Origin: Acanthosepion esculentum
Lineage: Eukaryota; Mollusca; Cephalopoda; Sepiida; Sepiidae
Direction of reading: 5' to 3'
NCBI GenBank assembly: GCA_964036315.1
Contig: OZ038509.1
Span: forward strand, 30,520,968 to 30,584,967
DNA length: 64,000 nucleotides
The translations under genes and the position numbers were made by a program. The notes below the pieces were generated by a model, which worked only from the letters and a program-made list of their open reading frames with translations, searched no databases and was not told the DNA's origin. This document shows, in pieces, positions 43,245 to 55,806 of the stretch (position 1 is its first letter; the number at the start of each line of letters is the position of its first letter).

Positions 43245-46200
43245 TTGAAAATTGTAAAATCAAATGAAATTATAGCACATTTTGTTATTTTTCATTTGGA
43301 AATGTTAAAATCAAATGGAATTATAGCAGATTTTGATATTTTTCATTTGGAAATGATAAAATCAAAGAGAATTATAGCAGATTTTGTGTTTTTTCAATTG
43401 AAAAATTGTAAATCAAATGAAATTATACCAGATTTTGTTATTTTTCATTTGAAAATGTTAAAATCAAATGTTATCATAGCAGATTTTATTATTTTTTAAT
43501 TGAAAATGTTGAAATCAAATGGATTTTTCACAGATTTTGTTATGTTTCAATTGAAAATTTTAAAATCAAATGGAATTATAGCAGGTTTTGATATTTTTCA
43601 TTGAAAATGTTAAAATCAAATGCAATTGTAGCAGATCTTTTTATTTTACCATTGAAAATGTTGGAATAAAATGGAATTAATGATGATTTTGTTATTTTTC
43701 AATTGAAAATGGTAAAATCAAATGGAATTGTAGCAAATTTTGTTATTTTTCAATTGAAAATGGTGAAATCAAAGGGAATTAATGAGGATTTTGTTATTTT
43801 TCTATTGAAATTGTTAAAATCAAATGGAATTATAGAAGATTCTATTATTTTTCAATTGAAAATGTTAATATAAAATGGAATTATAGCAGATTTTGATATT
43901 CTTCAATTGAAAATATTAATATCAAATAAAATTATAGCAGATTTTGTTATTTTTCAATTGAAAATGTTAAAATCAAATGCAATTGTAGCAGATCTTTTTA
44001 TTTTACTATTGAAAATGTTGGAATAAAATGGAATTAATGATGATTTTGTTATTTTTCAATTGAAAATGGTAAAATCAAATGGAATTGTAGCAAATTTTTT
44101 TATTTTTCAATTGAAAATGTTGAAATCAAAGGGAATTAATGATGATTTTGTTATTTTTCTATTGAAATTGTTAAAATCAAATGGAATTATAGAAGATTCT
44201 ATTATTTTTCAATTGAAAATGTTAATATAAAATGGAATTATAGCAGATTTTGATATTCTTCAATTGAAAATATTAATATCAAATAAAATTATGGCAGATT
44301 TTGTTATTTTTCAATTGAAAATGTTAAAATCAAACAGTATATATAACAGATTTTGTTATTTTTCAATTGAGAATATCAAATGGAATTATAGCAGATTTTG
44401 TTATGTTTCAATTGAAAATGTTAAAATCAAATGGAATTATAGCAGATTTTGTTATGTTTCAATTGAAAATGTTACAATCAAATGGAATTATAGCAGATTT
44501 TGTTATTTTTCAATTGAAAATGTTAAAATCAAATGGAATTATAGCAGATTTTGTTATGTTTCAATTGAAAATGTTAAAATCAAATGGAATTATAGCAGAT
44601 TTTGTTATGTTTCATTTGAAAATGTTACAATCAAATGGAATTATAGCAGATTTTGTTATGTTTCAATTGAAAATGTTACAATCAAATGGAATTATAGCAG
44701 ATTTTGTTATTTTCAATTGAAAATGTTAAAATCAAATGGAATTATAGCAGATTTTGTTATGTTTCAATTGAAAATGTTACAATCAAATGGAATTATAGCA
44801 GATTTTGTTATTTTCAATTGAAAATGTTACAATCAAATGGAATTATAGCAGATTTTGTTATTTTTCAATTGAAAATGTTAAAATCAAATGTAATTATAGC
44901 AGATTTTGTTATGTTTCAATTGAAAATGTTAAAATCAAATGGAATTATAGCAGATTTTGTTATGTTTCAATTGAAAATGTTAAAATCAAATGTAATTGTA
45001 GCAGATTTTGTTATGTTTCAATTGAAAATGTTAAAATCAAATGTAATTATAGCAGATTTTGTTATTTTCAATATAAAATGTTACAATCAAATGGAATTAT
45101 AGCAGATTTTGTTATGTTTCAATTGAAAATGATAGAATCAAATGGAATTATAGCAGATTTTGTTATGTTTCAATTGAAAATGTTAAAATCAAATGGAATT
45201 ATAGCAGATTTTGTTATGTTTCAATTGAAAATGTTACAATCAAATGGAATTATAGCAGATTTTGTTATTTTTCAATTGAAAATGTTAAAATCAAATGTAA
45301 TTATAGCAGATTTTGTTATTTTCAATTGAAAATGTTAAAATCAAATGGAATTCTAGCAGATTTTGTTATGTTTCAATTGAAAATGTTAAAATCAAATGGA
45401 ATTATAGCAGATTTTGTTATTTTCAATTGAAAATTTTTAAATCAAATGGAATTATAGCAGATTTTGTTATGTTTCAATTGAAAATGTTAAAATCAAATGG
45501 AATTATAGCAGATTTTGTTATGTTTCAATTGAAAATGTTAAAATCAAATGTAATTATAGCAGATTTTGTTAGTTTTCAATTTAAAATGTTAAAATCAAAT
45601 TGAATTATAGCAGATTTTCTTCTTTTTCCATTGAAAATTGTAAAATCAAATGAAATTATAGCACATTTTGTTATTTTTCATTTGGAAATGTTAAAATCAA
45701 ATGGAATTATAGCAGATTTTGATCTTTTTCATTTGGAAATGATAAAATCAAAGAGAATTATAGCAGATTTTGTGTTTTTTCAATTGAAAAATTGTAAATC
45801 AAATGAAATTATACCAGATTTTGTTATTTTTCATTTGAAAATGTTAAAATCAAATGTTATCATAGCAGATTTTATTATTTTTTAATTGAAAATGTTGAAA
45901 TCAAATGGAATTGTAGCAGATCTTTTTATTTTACCATTGAAAATGTTGGAATAAAATGGAATTAATGATGATTTTGTTATTTTTCAATTGAAAATGGTAA
46001 AATCAAATGGAATTGTAGCAAATTTTGTTATTTTTCAATTGAAAATGGTGAAATCAAAGGGAATTAATGAGGATTTTGTTATTTTTCTATTGAAATTGTT
46101 AAAATCAAATGGAATTATAGAAGATTCTATTATTTTTCAATTGAAAATGTTAATATAAAATGGAATTATAGCATATTTTGATATTCTTCAATTGAAAATA

Positions 46201-46690
46201 TTAATATCAAATAAAATTATAGCAGATTTTGTTATTTTTCAATTGAAAATGTTAAAATCAAATGCAATTGTAGCAGATCTTTTTATTTTACTATTGAAAA
46301 TGTTGGAATAAAATGGAATTAATGATGATTTTGTTATTTTTCAATTGAAAATGGTAAAATCAAATGGAATTGTAGCAAATTTTGTTATTTTTCAATTTAA
46401 AATGTTGAAATCAAAGGGAATTAATGATGATTTTGTTATTTTTCTATTGAAATTGTTAAAATCAAATGGAATTATAGAAGATTCTATTATTTTTCAATTG
46501 AAAATGTTAATATAAAATGGAATTATAGCAGATTTTGATATTCTTCAATTGAAAATATTAATATCAAATAAAATTATGGCAGATTTTGTTATATTTCAAT
46601 TGAAAATGTTAAAATCAAACAGTATATATAACAGATTTTGTTATTTTTCAATTGAGAATATCAAAATCAAATGGAATTATAGCAGATTTT
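43245..46690 (+). repeat. 51-bp satellite, duplicated transition zone with 357-bp period
   Basis: Monomers here carry substitutions unlike the core, such as GCAGATCTTTTTATTTTACC, GGAATTAATGATGATTTTG and GGAAATGATAAAATCAAAGAG. The block from 43,245 is repeated from 45,631 (offset 2,386, later 2,284 after loss of two monomers). Inside each copy a 7-monomer unit of 357 bp occurs twice: GCAGATC at 43,631 and 43,988, and at 45,915 and 46,272. About 1.2 kb of homogeneous core-type array (about 44,380-45,600) lies between the two divergent copies, so core sequence was carried along or inserted. Confidence 0.85.
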
Positions 46691-49600
46691 GTAATTTTTC
46701 AATTTAAAATGTTGAAATCAAATGGAATTATAGCATATTTTGTTATTTTTCAATTGAAAATGTATAAATAAATGGAATTAATGCTGATTTTCTTATTCTT
46801 CAATTGGAAATATTGAAATAAAATGAAATTATAGCAGATGTTGTTATTTTTCAGTTGAAAATGTTAAAATTAAATGGAATTATAGCAGATTTTCTTATTC
46901 TTCAATTGAAAACCTAAAAATCAAATGGAATTATTCCAGATTTTGTTATTATTCAATTGAAAACATAAATATCAAATGGAATTATAGCAGATTTTGTGAT
47001 TTTTCCATTGAAAATGTTAAAATCACATGGAATTTATGCTGATTTGGGTATTTTTCAATTGAAAAATTTAAAATCAAATGGATTTATAGTCGATTTTGTT
47101 ATTTTTCAATTGAAAATGTTAAAATCAAATGGAATTATAGCAGATTTTTTTATTCTTCAATTCAAAATGTTAAAATCAAATGGAAGTGTGGCTGATCTTG
47201 TTATTTTTCAATTGAAAATGTTACAATCAAATGGAATTATAGCAGATTTTGTTATTTTTCAATTGAAAATTTTTAAATCAAATGGAATTATTGCAGATTT
47301 TGTTATTTTTAAATAGAAAATATAAAAATCAAATGGAATTATTGCAGATTTTGCTATATTTCAATTGAAAATGTTAAAATCAAATGGAATTATAGCAGAT
47401 TTTGCTATATTTCAATTGAAAATGTTAAAATCATATGGAATTATAGCAGATTTCATTATTTTTCAATTGAAAGTATAAAAATCAAATGGAATTGTATCAG
47501 ATGTTGTTATTTTTCCATTGAAAATGTAAAAATCAAATGGAATTATAGTAGATTTTGTTATTATTCATTTGAAAATGATAAAAACATATGGAATTAATGA
47601 TGATTTTTTTCTTCTTCAATTGATAATGTTATAATCAAATGGAATTATAGCAGATTTTGTTATTCATCAATTGAAAAAGTTAAAATCAAACAGAATTGCA
47701 GCAGATTTCATTATTTTTCCGTTGAAAATGTTAAAATCATCTGGAATTTATATTGATTTTGTTATTCTTCAATTGAAAATGTTAAGATTAAATGGAATTA
47801 TAGGAGATTTTGTTATTTTTCAATTGAAAATATTAAAATCAAATGGAATTATAGCAGATTTTGTTATTTTTCAATTAAAAATATTGAAATCAAATGGTAT
47901 TATTGCAGATTTTGTTACTCTTCCATTGAAAATGATGTAATCACATGTAATCACATCGAATTGAAAATGTTAAAATAAATTAAACTTGTAGCTGATTTTG
48001 TTATTTTATAGTAGAAAAAGTTAAATTCAAATGGAATTATAGCAGATTTTGTTATTTTTCAATTGAAAATGTTAAAATCAAATGTAATTATAACAGATTT
48101 TATTATTTTTCAATTGAAAATGTGAATATCAAATGGAATTATTTGCAGATTTTGTTATTTTTCAATTGAAAATATTAAAATCAAATAAAATTATTGCAGA
48201 TTTTGTAATTTTTCAAAAATAAATGTTAAAATTTTTTTTGTTCTTCAATAGAAAATGTTAAAATCAAATGGAATATATAACTGATTTTCTTATTTTTCCT
48301 TTCAGAATGTCAAAATCAAATGGAATTATAGCAGATTTTGCTATTTTTCAATTAGAAATGTTGAAATCAAATGTGAATTATTGATGATTTTGTTATTTTT
48401 CTATTGGAAATGTTAAAATCAATTGGAATATATAACTGATTTTGTTATTTTTCAATTCAGAATATCAAAATCAAATGGAATTATAGCAGATTTTGATATT
48501 TTTCAATTGAAAATATAAAAATCAAATGGAATTATAATAGATTTTATAATTTTGTTATTTTTCAATTGAAAATGTTGAAATCAAATAGAATTATATCATA
48601 TTTTGTTATTCTTCAATTGAAAATGTTGAAATAAATGGAATTAATGCTGATTTTCTTTTTCTTCAATTGGAAATATTGAAATCAAATTGAATTATAGCAG
48701 ATTTTGTTATTTTTCAGTTGAAAATGTTAAAATCATATGGAATTATAGCAGATTTTTTTATTTTTCAATTGAAAATATTAATGTCAAATGGAATTCTAGC
48801 ATATTTTCTTATTTTTCAATTGAAAATGTTAAAATCAAATGAAATTATAGCAGATTTTGTTATGTTTCAATTGAAAATGTTACAATCAAATGGAATTATA
48901 GCAGATTTTGTTATTTTTCAATTGAAAATGTTAAAATCAAATGGAATTATAGCAGATTTTGTTATTTTTCAATATAAAATGTTAAAATATAATGGAATTG
49001 TAGCAGATTTTGTTATTTTATAATTGAAAACGTTATAATCAAATGAAATTGTAGCAGATTTCGTTATTTTTCAATTGAATGTTGAAATCAAATGGAATTA
49101 AAGATGAATTTGTTATTTTTCAATAGAAAATGGTAAAATCACATGGAATTATAACAGATTTTATTATTTTTTAATTGAAAATGTTAATATCAAATGTAAT
49201 TATAGCAGTATTGTCATTTTTCAATTGAAAATATTAAAATCATGGAATTAATGCTGATTTTGATATTCTTCAATTGAAAATGTTAAAATCAAATGGAATT
49301 ATAGCAGATGTTGTTATTTTTCAATTGAAAATATAAACATGAAATGGAATTATAATAGATTTTGTTATTTTTCAATTGAAAATGTTAAATCAAATGGAAT
49401 TATATATTAGATTTTGTTATTTTTCAAATGATAATGTTAAAAACAACTGTAATTTTAGCTTATTTTTTTATTGAAAAGATTAAAATGAAATGTAATTATA
49501 GCAGGTTTTCTTATTTGTCAATTGAAAATTTTAAAATCATATGGAATTAATGCAAATTTTGTTATTTTACAATTTAAAATTTTATAAACAAATGGAACTA

Positions 49601-52600
49601 TAGAAGATTTTGTTATTTTTCAATTGAAAATGTTAAAATCAAATGGATTTTTGCAGATTTTTTAAAATTTTCAATTGAAAACATTATAATAAAATGAAAT
49701 TATAGCAGATTTTGTTATGTTTCAATTGAAAATTTTAAAATCAAATGGTATTATAGCAGGTTTTGTTATTCTTCCATTGAAAATGTTAAAATCTCATGGA
49801 ATTATAGCAGATTTTGTTATTTTTTAATTGAAAATATAAAAATAAAATGGAATTATAGCAGATATTGTTATTTTTCAATTGAAAATTTTAAAATCAAATG
49901 GATTTATAGCAGATTTTGTTATTTTTCAATTGAAAATGTTGAAATCCAATGGAATTATTGCTGACCAAATTGAAAATTTTAAAATCAAATGGAATTATAG
50001 CAGATTTTATTTATTTTTCAATTGAAAATATTAAAATTAAATGGAATTAAAGCAGATTTTGTTCTTCTTCAATTGAAAATGTTAAAATCAAATAGAATTA
50101 TAGCAGATTTTGTTAAACTTTCATTGCAAATGTTAAAATCTAATGGAATTGTAGCATATTTTGCTATTTTTCAATTGAAAATGTTAAAATCAGATAGAAT
50201 TTTAGCAGATTTTGTTATTTTTCAATTGAATATGGAAATATAGCAGATTTTGTTATTTTTCAATTGAAAATAGAATTATAGCAGATTTTGTTATTTTTCC
50301 ATTGAAAATGTTAAAATCAAAAAAATTATACCAGATTTTGTTATTTTTCCATTGAAAATGTTAAAATCAAAAAAATTATACCAGATTTTGTTATTTTTGA
50401 ATTGAAAATGATAAAATCAAATGTAATTATAGCAGATTTTGTTATTATTCAATTGAAAATGTTAAAATTAAATGGAATTGTAACAGATTTTGTTACTTGT
50501 CAATTGAAAATGTTAAAATCAAATGGCATTATATTAGATTTTCTTATTTGTCAATTGAAAATGATGAAATAAATGAAATTCTAGCAGATTTTGCGATTCT
50601 TCAATTGAAAATGTTGAAATCAAATGGAATTAATGCTAATTTTGTTATTCTTCAATTGAAAATGTTGAAATCAAATGGAATTATAGCAGATTTTGGTATT
50701 TTTTAATAAAAATTGAATTATAGCTGCTTTTGTTATTTTTCAACTGAACATATTAAAATCAAATAGCAGATTTTGTTATTTTTTAATTGAAAATGTTAAA
50801 ATCAAATGGAATTATAGCAGATTTTGTAATTTTTCAATTGAAAATGTTAAAATCAAATGGAATTATAACTGATTTTGTTATTTTACAATTGAAAATATAA
50901 AAATCAAATGTAATTATAGCAGATTTTGTTATTTTTCAATTGATAATGTTGAAATCAATTGGAATTAATGCTCATTTTTTTTATTCTGCAATTGAAAATG
51001 TTTAAATCAAATGGAATTATAGCAGATTTTCTTATTTTTCAATTGAAAATGTTAAAATCAAATGGAATTAATGCAAACTTTGTTATTTTACAATTGAATA
51101 TTTTAAAATCTAATGGAACTATAGCAGATTTTGTTATTTTTCAATTGAAAATGTTAAAATCAAATGGATTTTTGAAGATTTTTTAAATTTTCAATTGAAA
51201 ACATTATTATCAAATGGAATTATAGCAGATTTTGATATGTTTCAATTGACAATTTTAAAATCAAATGGTATTATAGCTGGTTTTGTTATTTTTCAATTGA
51301 AAATGTTGAAATCATATGGAATTATAGCAGATTTTGTTATACTTCAATTGAAAATGTCAAAATCAAATGGAATTGTAGAAAATTTTGTTATTTTTCAATT
51401 GAAAATATAAAGATAAAATGGAATTATAGCAGATATTGGTATTTTTCAATTGAAAATTTTAAAATCATATGGAATTATAGCACATTTTGTTATTTTTCAA
51501 TTGAAAATGTTGAAATCAAATGGAATTATTGCTGACCTCTTTCCCCAAATTGAAAATTTTAATATCAAATGGAATTATAGCAGATTTTATTTATTTTTCA
51601 ATTGAAAATATTAAAATTAATTGGAATTATAGCAGATTTTGTTATTCTTCAATTGAAAATTTTAAAATCGAATGGAAATATAGCAGATTTTGTTATTCTT
51701 CAATTGATAATTTTGAAATCAATTGGAAATAAAGCTCATTTTGTTATTCTTCCATTGAAAATGATGAAATCCAATTGAATTATAGCATATTTTGTTATTT
51801 TTCCATTTAAAATGTTAAAATCAAATGGAATTATAACAGATTTTATTATTTTTCAATTTAAAATGGAATTATAGCAGATTTTGTTATTTTTCAATTGAAA
51901 ATGTTAAAATCTCATGGAATTATAGCACATTTTGTTATTTTTCACTTGAAAATATAAAAATAAAATGTAATTATAGCAGATATTGTTATTTTTCAATTGA
52001 AAATTTTAAAATCAAATGGAATTATAGCATATTTTGTTATTTTTCAATTGAAAATGTTGAAATCAAATGAAATTATAGCAGATTTTGATATTTTTCAATT
52101 GAAAATGTTTAAATGAAATGGAATTATAGCAGATTTTTTCATTCTTTTATTGAAAATGTTACAATCAAGTGGAATTATAGTAGATTTTTGTTATTTTTCA
52201 ATTGAAAATGTTAAAATCAAATGGAATTATTGCTGCATTTTTTCTGAAAGTGAAAATGTTAAAATCAAATGGAATTATAACAGATTTTATTATTTTTCAA
52301 TTGCAAATTATTAAATCTAATGGAATTATACAGATTTTGTTATTCTTCAATTGAAAATATTAAAATCATTGGAATTATAACAGATGTTGTTATTTTTCAA
52401 TTGAAAATTGAATTATAGCAGATTTTATTATTTTTCAATTGAAAATGTTAAAATCAAATTGAATTTTAGCAGATTTTGTTATTTATCAATTGAAAATTGA
52501 AATATAGCAGATTTTGTTATTTTTCAATTGAAAATGGAATTATAGCAGATTTTGTTATTTTTCAATTGAAAATGTTAAATTCAAAAAAATCATACCAGAT

Positions 52601-52860
52601 TTCGTTATATTTGTTTTGAAAATGTTAAAATCAAATGTATTTATAGCAGATTTTGTCGTTCTTCAATTGAAAATTTTAAAATCAAAGGGAATTATAATAG
52701 ATTTTGTTATTTTTCAATTGAAAATGTTAAAATCAAATGGAATTTTCGCAGATATTGTCATTTTTCAATTTAAAATGATAAAATCAAATGGAATTATATT
52801 AGATTTTTTTATTTGTCAATTGAAAATGATGAAATAAATTGAATTCTAGCAGATTTTGCG
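46691..52860 (+). repeat. 51-bp satellite, degenerate edge
   Basis: The same monomer continues in the same orientation with many substitutions, small indels and part-deleted copies, such as joined fragments near 50,220-50,330 and 52,390-52,570. Most copies have GTTATTTTTCAATTG rather than the core GTTATGTTTCAATTG. Neighbouring copies are no more alike than distant ones, and I see no long higher-order repeat apart from a short 68-bp duplication near 50,290-50,400. The array stops at about 52,860, where GATTTTGCG meets the second satellite. Poorly homogenised edges are typical of old satellite borders. Confidence 0.92.
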
Positions 52861-54606
52861 CTATTTTGAAATCATTAGAAAACCAATAACATTATTGAAA
52901 ATCGATATGGTATCGATCGAAAAGTATTGATTTTGACAAGTTTCAACAATTTTCACAAAGTTATATTATAAATTTTAGGTTTTACAAACTTTTGAAATAT
53001 ATTGAAATTTACATGCAAAAGCAAATTGTTTTGGCTACTCTTTCAACATTAAACACGGTTGTTTGAAAATTTAATTTATTGTTTGAAATCATTAGAAAAC
53101 CAATAGAATTATTGAAAATCGATATGGTATCGATCGAAAAGCTTTGATTTTGACAAGTTTCAATAATTTTTACAAAGTTATATTACAAATTTTAGGTTTT
53201 TCAAACTTTTGAAATATATTGAAATTTACGTGTAAAAGTTAATCATGGTTGTTTGAAAATTTAATTTATACTTTGAAATCATTAGAAAACCAATAAAATT
53301 ATTGAAAATCGATATGGTATCGATCGAAAAGTATTGATTTTGACAAATTTCAAGTTATATTACAACTTTAGTTTTTACAAACGTTTGAAAAATATTGAAA
53401 TTTACGTGTAAAAGCAAGCTGTTTTGGCTACATTTTGAACGTTAAACACGCCTGATTGAAAATCTAACTCTTTGAAATCCTTAGAAAACCAATAAATTGT
53501 TTAAAATCTTTATGGTATCGATGGAAAAATATTGATTTTGTCAAGTTTCAACAATTTTCACAAAGTTATATTACAAATTTAGTTTTTCAATCTTTGAAAA
53601 ATATTGAAATTTACGTGTAAATGCAAGCTCTTTTGGCTACTTTTTCAACGCTAAACACGGTTGTTCGAAAATTTAAATTGCTATTTGAAAACCTTAGAAA
53701 ACCAATAAAATTATTGAAAATCGATATAGTAACGATCGAAAAATGTCGATTTTGACCACTTTCAACATTTTCTCAAATTTATTTTACAAATGTTATGTTT
53801 TACAAATTTTCAAAAATTATTGAAATTTCAATGAAATATAAGCTGTTTTGGAAACTTTTTGTTGTGTGAAAAGTTAAAATTTCTATTTCATATCTTTAGA
53901 AAACCAATAAAATTATTGAAATTCCTATGGTATCGATCGATATGTATTGATTATAACAAGTATCAACTGTTTTCACTAAATTATAATACAAATGTTAAAT
54001 GTACAAACATTTGAAAATATCGAAATTTTACTGCAAAAGCAAGCTGTTTTGGCGACTTTTGGAACGTTAACGGATGTTTGAAAATTTAATTTGTTATTCT
54101 AAAACCAATAAATTTATTGAAAATAGACAAGGTATCGATCGATAAATGTTCATTATGACAAGTTTCAACAGTTTCCACAAAATTATATTACAGATGTTAA
54201 GTTTTACGAACATTTGAAAATTATTGAAATTTCAATGCCAAAGCAAGCTGTTTTGGCTAGTTTTTGAACGTTAAACACTGTTGTTTGAAAATTTAATTTG
54301 CTATTTGAAAACATTAGAAAACCAATAAAATTATTGCAAATGTTATTGCAATATGTTATCGTTCGAAAAATATTGATTTTGCCGACTTTTAGCAGTTTTC
54401 CCAAAGTTATATTACATATGTTTTGTTTTACAAACATTTGAAAATTATTGAAATTTCTATTCAAAAGGAAGCTGTTTTGGCTTCTTTTGAACGTTGAACG
54501 GTTGTTTGAAAATTTAATTTGCTATTTGAAAACCACTAAAATTATTGAATATCGATATGTTAAGTTTTACAAACATTTGAAAAATATTGAAATTTCAATG
54601 CAAAAG
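52861..54606 (+). repeat. Satellite 2 (about 190-217 bp monomer), left block
   Basis: About eight to nine head-to-tail copies, several shortened. The phase mark TTAGAAAACCAAT falls at 52,875, 53,092, 53,282, 53,481, 53,694, 53,896 and 54,314, giving spacings of 190-217 bp where consecutive copies keep it. Conserved stretches in order are AAAATTATTGAAAATCGATA, GGTATCGATCGAAAA, TTTTGACAAGTTTCAAC, CACAAAGTTATATTACAAAT, GTTTTACAAACATTTGAAAA, GCTGTTTTGGCTAC and AACACGGTTGTTTGAAAATT. No ORF of note. The block ends where a retroelement LTR begins. Confidence 0.93.
52901..52917. other. Dyad ATCGATA-TGG-TATCGAT in satellite 2
   Basis: A perfect inverted repeat with 7-bp arms and a 3-base centre. It recurs intact at 53,118-53,134, 53,308-53,324 and 59,460-59,476, and with one or a few changes in other copies (for example near 53,504, 59,257 and 59,660). 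It could be a protein-binding dyad or short hairpin; no function is shown. Confidence 0.75.
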
Positions 54607-54902
54607 TGTTATGGTCCAAGTTCCTTGTACCACGTTGATGGTTCAAGTTAGAGAACCAATGAAGAATAACTCGAACACAGGTATGGAATAACACAGATAT
54701 ATTACAAACCGAAATATGCACAAAGAAGTAGAAGTGTTAGTAATGAATATCAGATTTGGTTAGGGAGAACTATGTTATCTCGACAAGTTTCACTATTCCA
54801 ATGTCTTACAGTAATCGTCTGATTCTGACTCTGGCCTTCTTTTGAGGAGCCGTATTTATTATGTCCGGAATAGTCCATTATTATTATGGGTAATTCCCGT
54901 GA
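54607..54902 (-). repeat. 3' LTR of the retroelement, probably full length
   Basis: Starts TGTTATGG on + (so ends CATAACA in element sense) and is bounded on the other side by a run of ten C (polypurine tract on the element strand). Length would be 296 bp. The first 100 bp match the right-hand LTR. In element sense it holds an AATAAATA box with TCAG about 32 bases downstream, the spacing of a TATA box and initiator. An alternative is a 100-bp LTR ending at 54,706, since the shared part also reads TG...CA, but no polypurine tract adjoins that point. The pol stop lies only about 25 bases from the C run, which favours 296 bp. Confidence 0.72.
54819..54860 (-). promoter_or_regulatory. Candidate LTR core promoter
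   Basis: On the minus strand AATAAATA (54,860-54,853) is followed about 32 bases downstream by TCAGAATCAG (54,828-54,819). This is the layout of a TATA-like box and an arthropod-style TCAG initiator. It lies inside the left LTR. The right LTR lacks this part, so the element as it stands has no matching promoter in its 5' LTR. Confidence 0.45.
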
Positions 54903-54916
54903 CCCCCCCCCCTTCC
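54903..54916 (-). other. Polypurine tract
   Basis: On the element strand GGAA is followed by ten G, directly before the proposed start of the 3' LTR and about 25 bases after the pol stop at 54,941-54,943. Such a tract primes plus-strand DNA synthesis in LTR retroelements. The run may be lengthened by slippage. Confidence 0.65.
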
Positions 54917-54940
54917 GAAGCTTTTGCGTAACAGGGGTTT

Positions 54941-55806
54941 TTAATATCTTTTTTTCTTTGGATCTATTTCCAAAGGTTCTGTGAACTTTCTTTTTCTGGA
55001 CGATTTTCTTGGTTCTGGCATTTTTTGCGGTCTTTTTATATCAAATGTATCGAAAATCGTGTCCATCACCTCTTCTTGAGGTGGACCGTTATCATTCTGT
55101 AACGATCTCTTCCTTATTTGGTTTACGTGTCTTCTATGTGAAAATTTTTGTCCCTGTACTATGTAAACCATATTGCCGATTCTTTTCTCAATTGTCCCTT
55201 TCTGCCAGTAAGATGTATTATTTTTATATACTTAAAAAAAAACTTTTTGCAACGAAACACCTCCGGCCATTTACTATAACTATCCACTATGATTAAATAG
55301 TAAAAACCGTCAATTGGTCCTGCATAATCCTCCTGTATTTTTGACCACGGTTGGATGATTGGCGGTGCTTTGGCTGCTAAATTACAACCCTTGCACATTT
55401 CCACCATCTGAGTAATATCCTGGTCCATATTTTTCCAATATACATAGCTTCGCATTAGCAACTTCATTCTATTTTTTCCAGGATGTCCCCCGTGGAAATC
55501 CTTTAGGATTCGCTTTTGTAGTGTTTTGGGAATTACAACCCTTTCGTTGTAAAGTAGCACATTATCGCATAGAGAAAAGCTGTCCGATATTTGATTATCT
55601 TTTTCTGCTATTTTTGCTTTTGTTTCATTTATAAATTCGTCATTTTTTGGTTTCATTTTTCTAACTGTACAACATAGTACTGTCCTGATATCTTCTTCAT
55701 TTTTTAGGGCTGCGATTATCGTATCTTCCAATGGCTCTGTTTTTGTTGGTATAAGTCTCGACAGACCATCCGCATGCCCGATCTTTTTCGCTGGTAAATA
55801 CTCCAA
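54941..55806 (-). pseudogene. Integrase remnant with catalytic core deleted
   Basis: The frame from 55,806 opens inside the end of RNase H (GHADGLSRLIP, residues 10-20). It then carries an integrase zinc-binding segment: His105, His108 and the pair Cys138-Cys141 in CKGC, with the typical VYWKNMDQDI between. Next comes the start of the core, with EDYAGPIDG (Asp160, the first catalytic acidic residue) and VDSYSKWPEV. The usual core then stops abruptly at a run of nine A (55,234-55,242 on +). After a frame change the C-terminal module follows at 55,171-54,944, with YIVQGQKF and RRHVNQIRKR. The second Asp and the Glu of the DDE triad, normally in the missing stretch, are absent. The product, if made, could not cut or join DNA. 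Confidence 0.88.

Larger units (their letters stand above)
13160..45690 (+). repeat. Recurring divergent monomer block (CTTCTTTTTCC marker)
   Basis: A run of atypical monomers recurs as a unit: usually GTTAGTTTTCAATTTAAAATG, then TCAAATTGAATTATAG, then a monomer with TTTTCTTCTTTTTCC, then GAAATTATAGCACATT, often followed by CATTTGGAAATG. The CTTC monomer appears near 13,211, 14,790, 15,402, 16,981, 19,114, 19,472, 23,793, 24,963, 33,055, 35,187, 35,697, 37,019, 38,393, 41,902, 42,768, 43,227 and 45,613. I saw none before 13.2 kb. The coordinates give the span in which the blocks occur, not a continuous feature. Confidence 0.85.

Noticed and set aside
1..52860. CRISPR-like array of regular repeats
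   Set aside because: There are no unique spacers; the whole 51 bp repeats. No cas genes, and the sequence is eukaryotic in character.
54204..54464. Minus-strand frame of 86 codons in satellite 2
   Set aside because: It repeats part of itself with the satellite period and a similar one occurs at 58,909-59,106; both are satellite by-products.
55009..55296. Plus-strand frame of 95 codons opposite integrase
   Set aside because: It is antisense to recognisable integrase sequence and has no recognisable domain. The same holds for plus-strand frames at 56,699-57,076 and 57,034-57,225 opposite reverse transcriptase, protease and gag.
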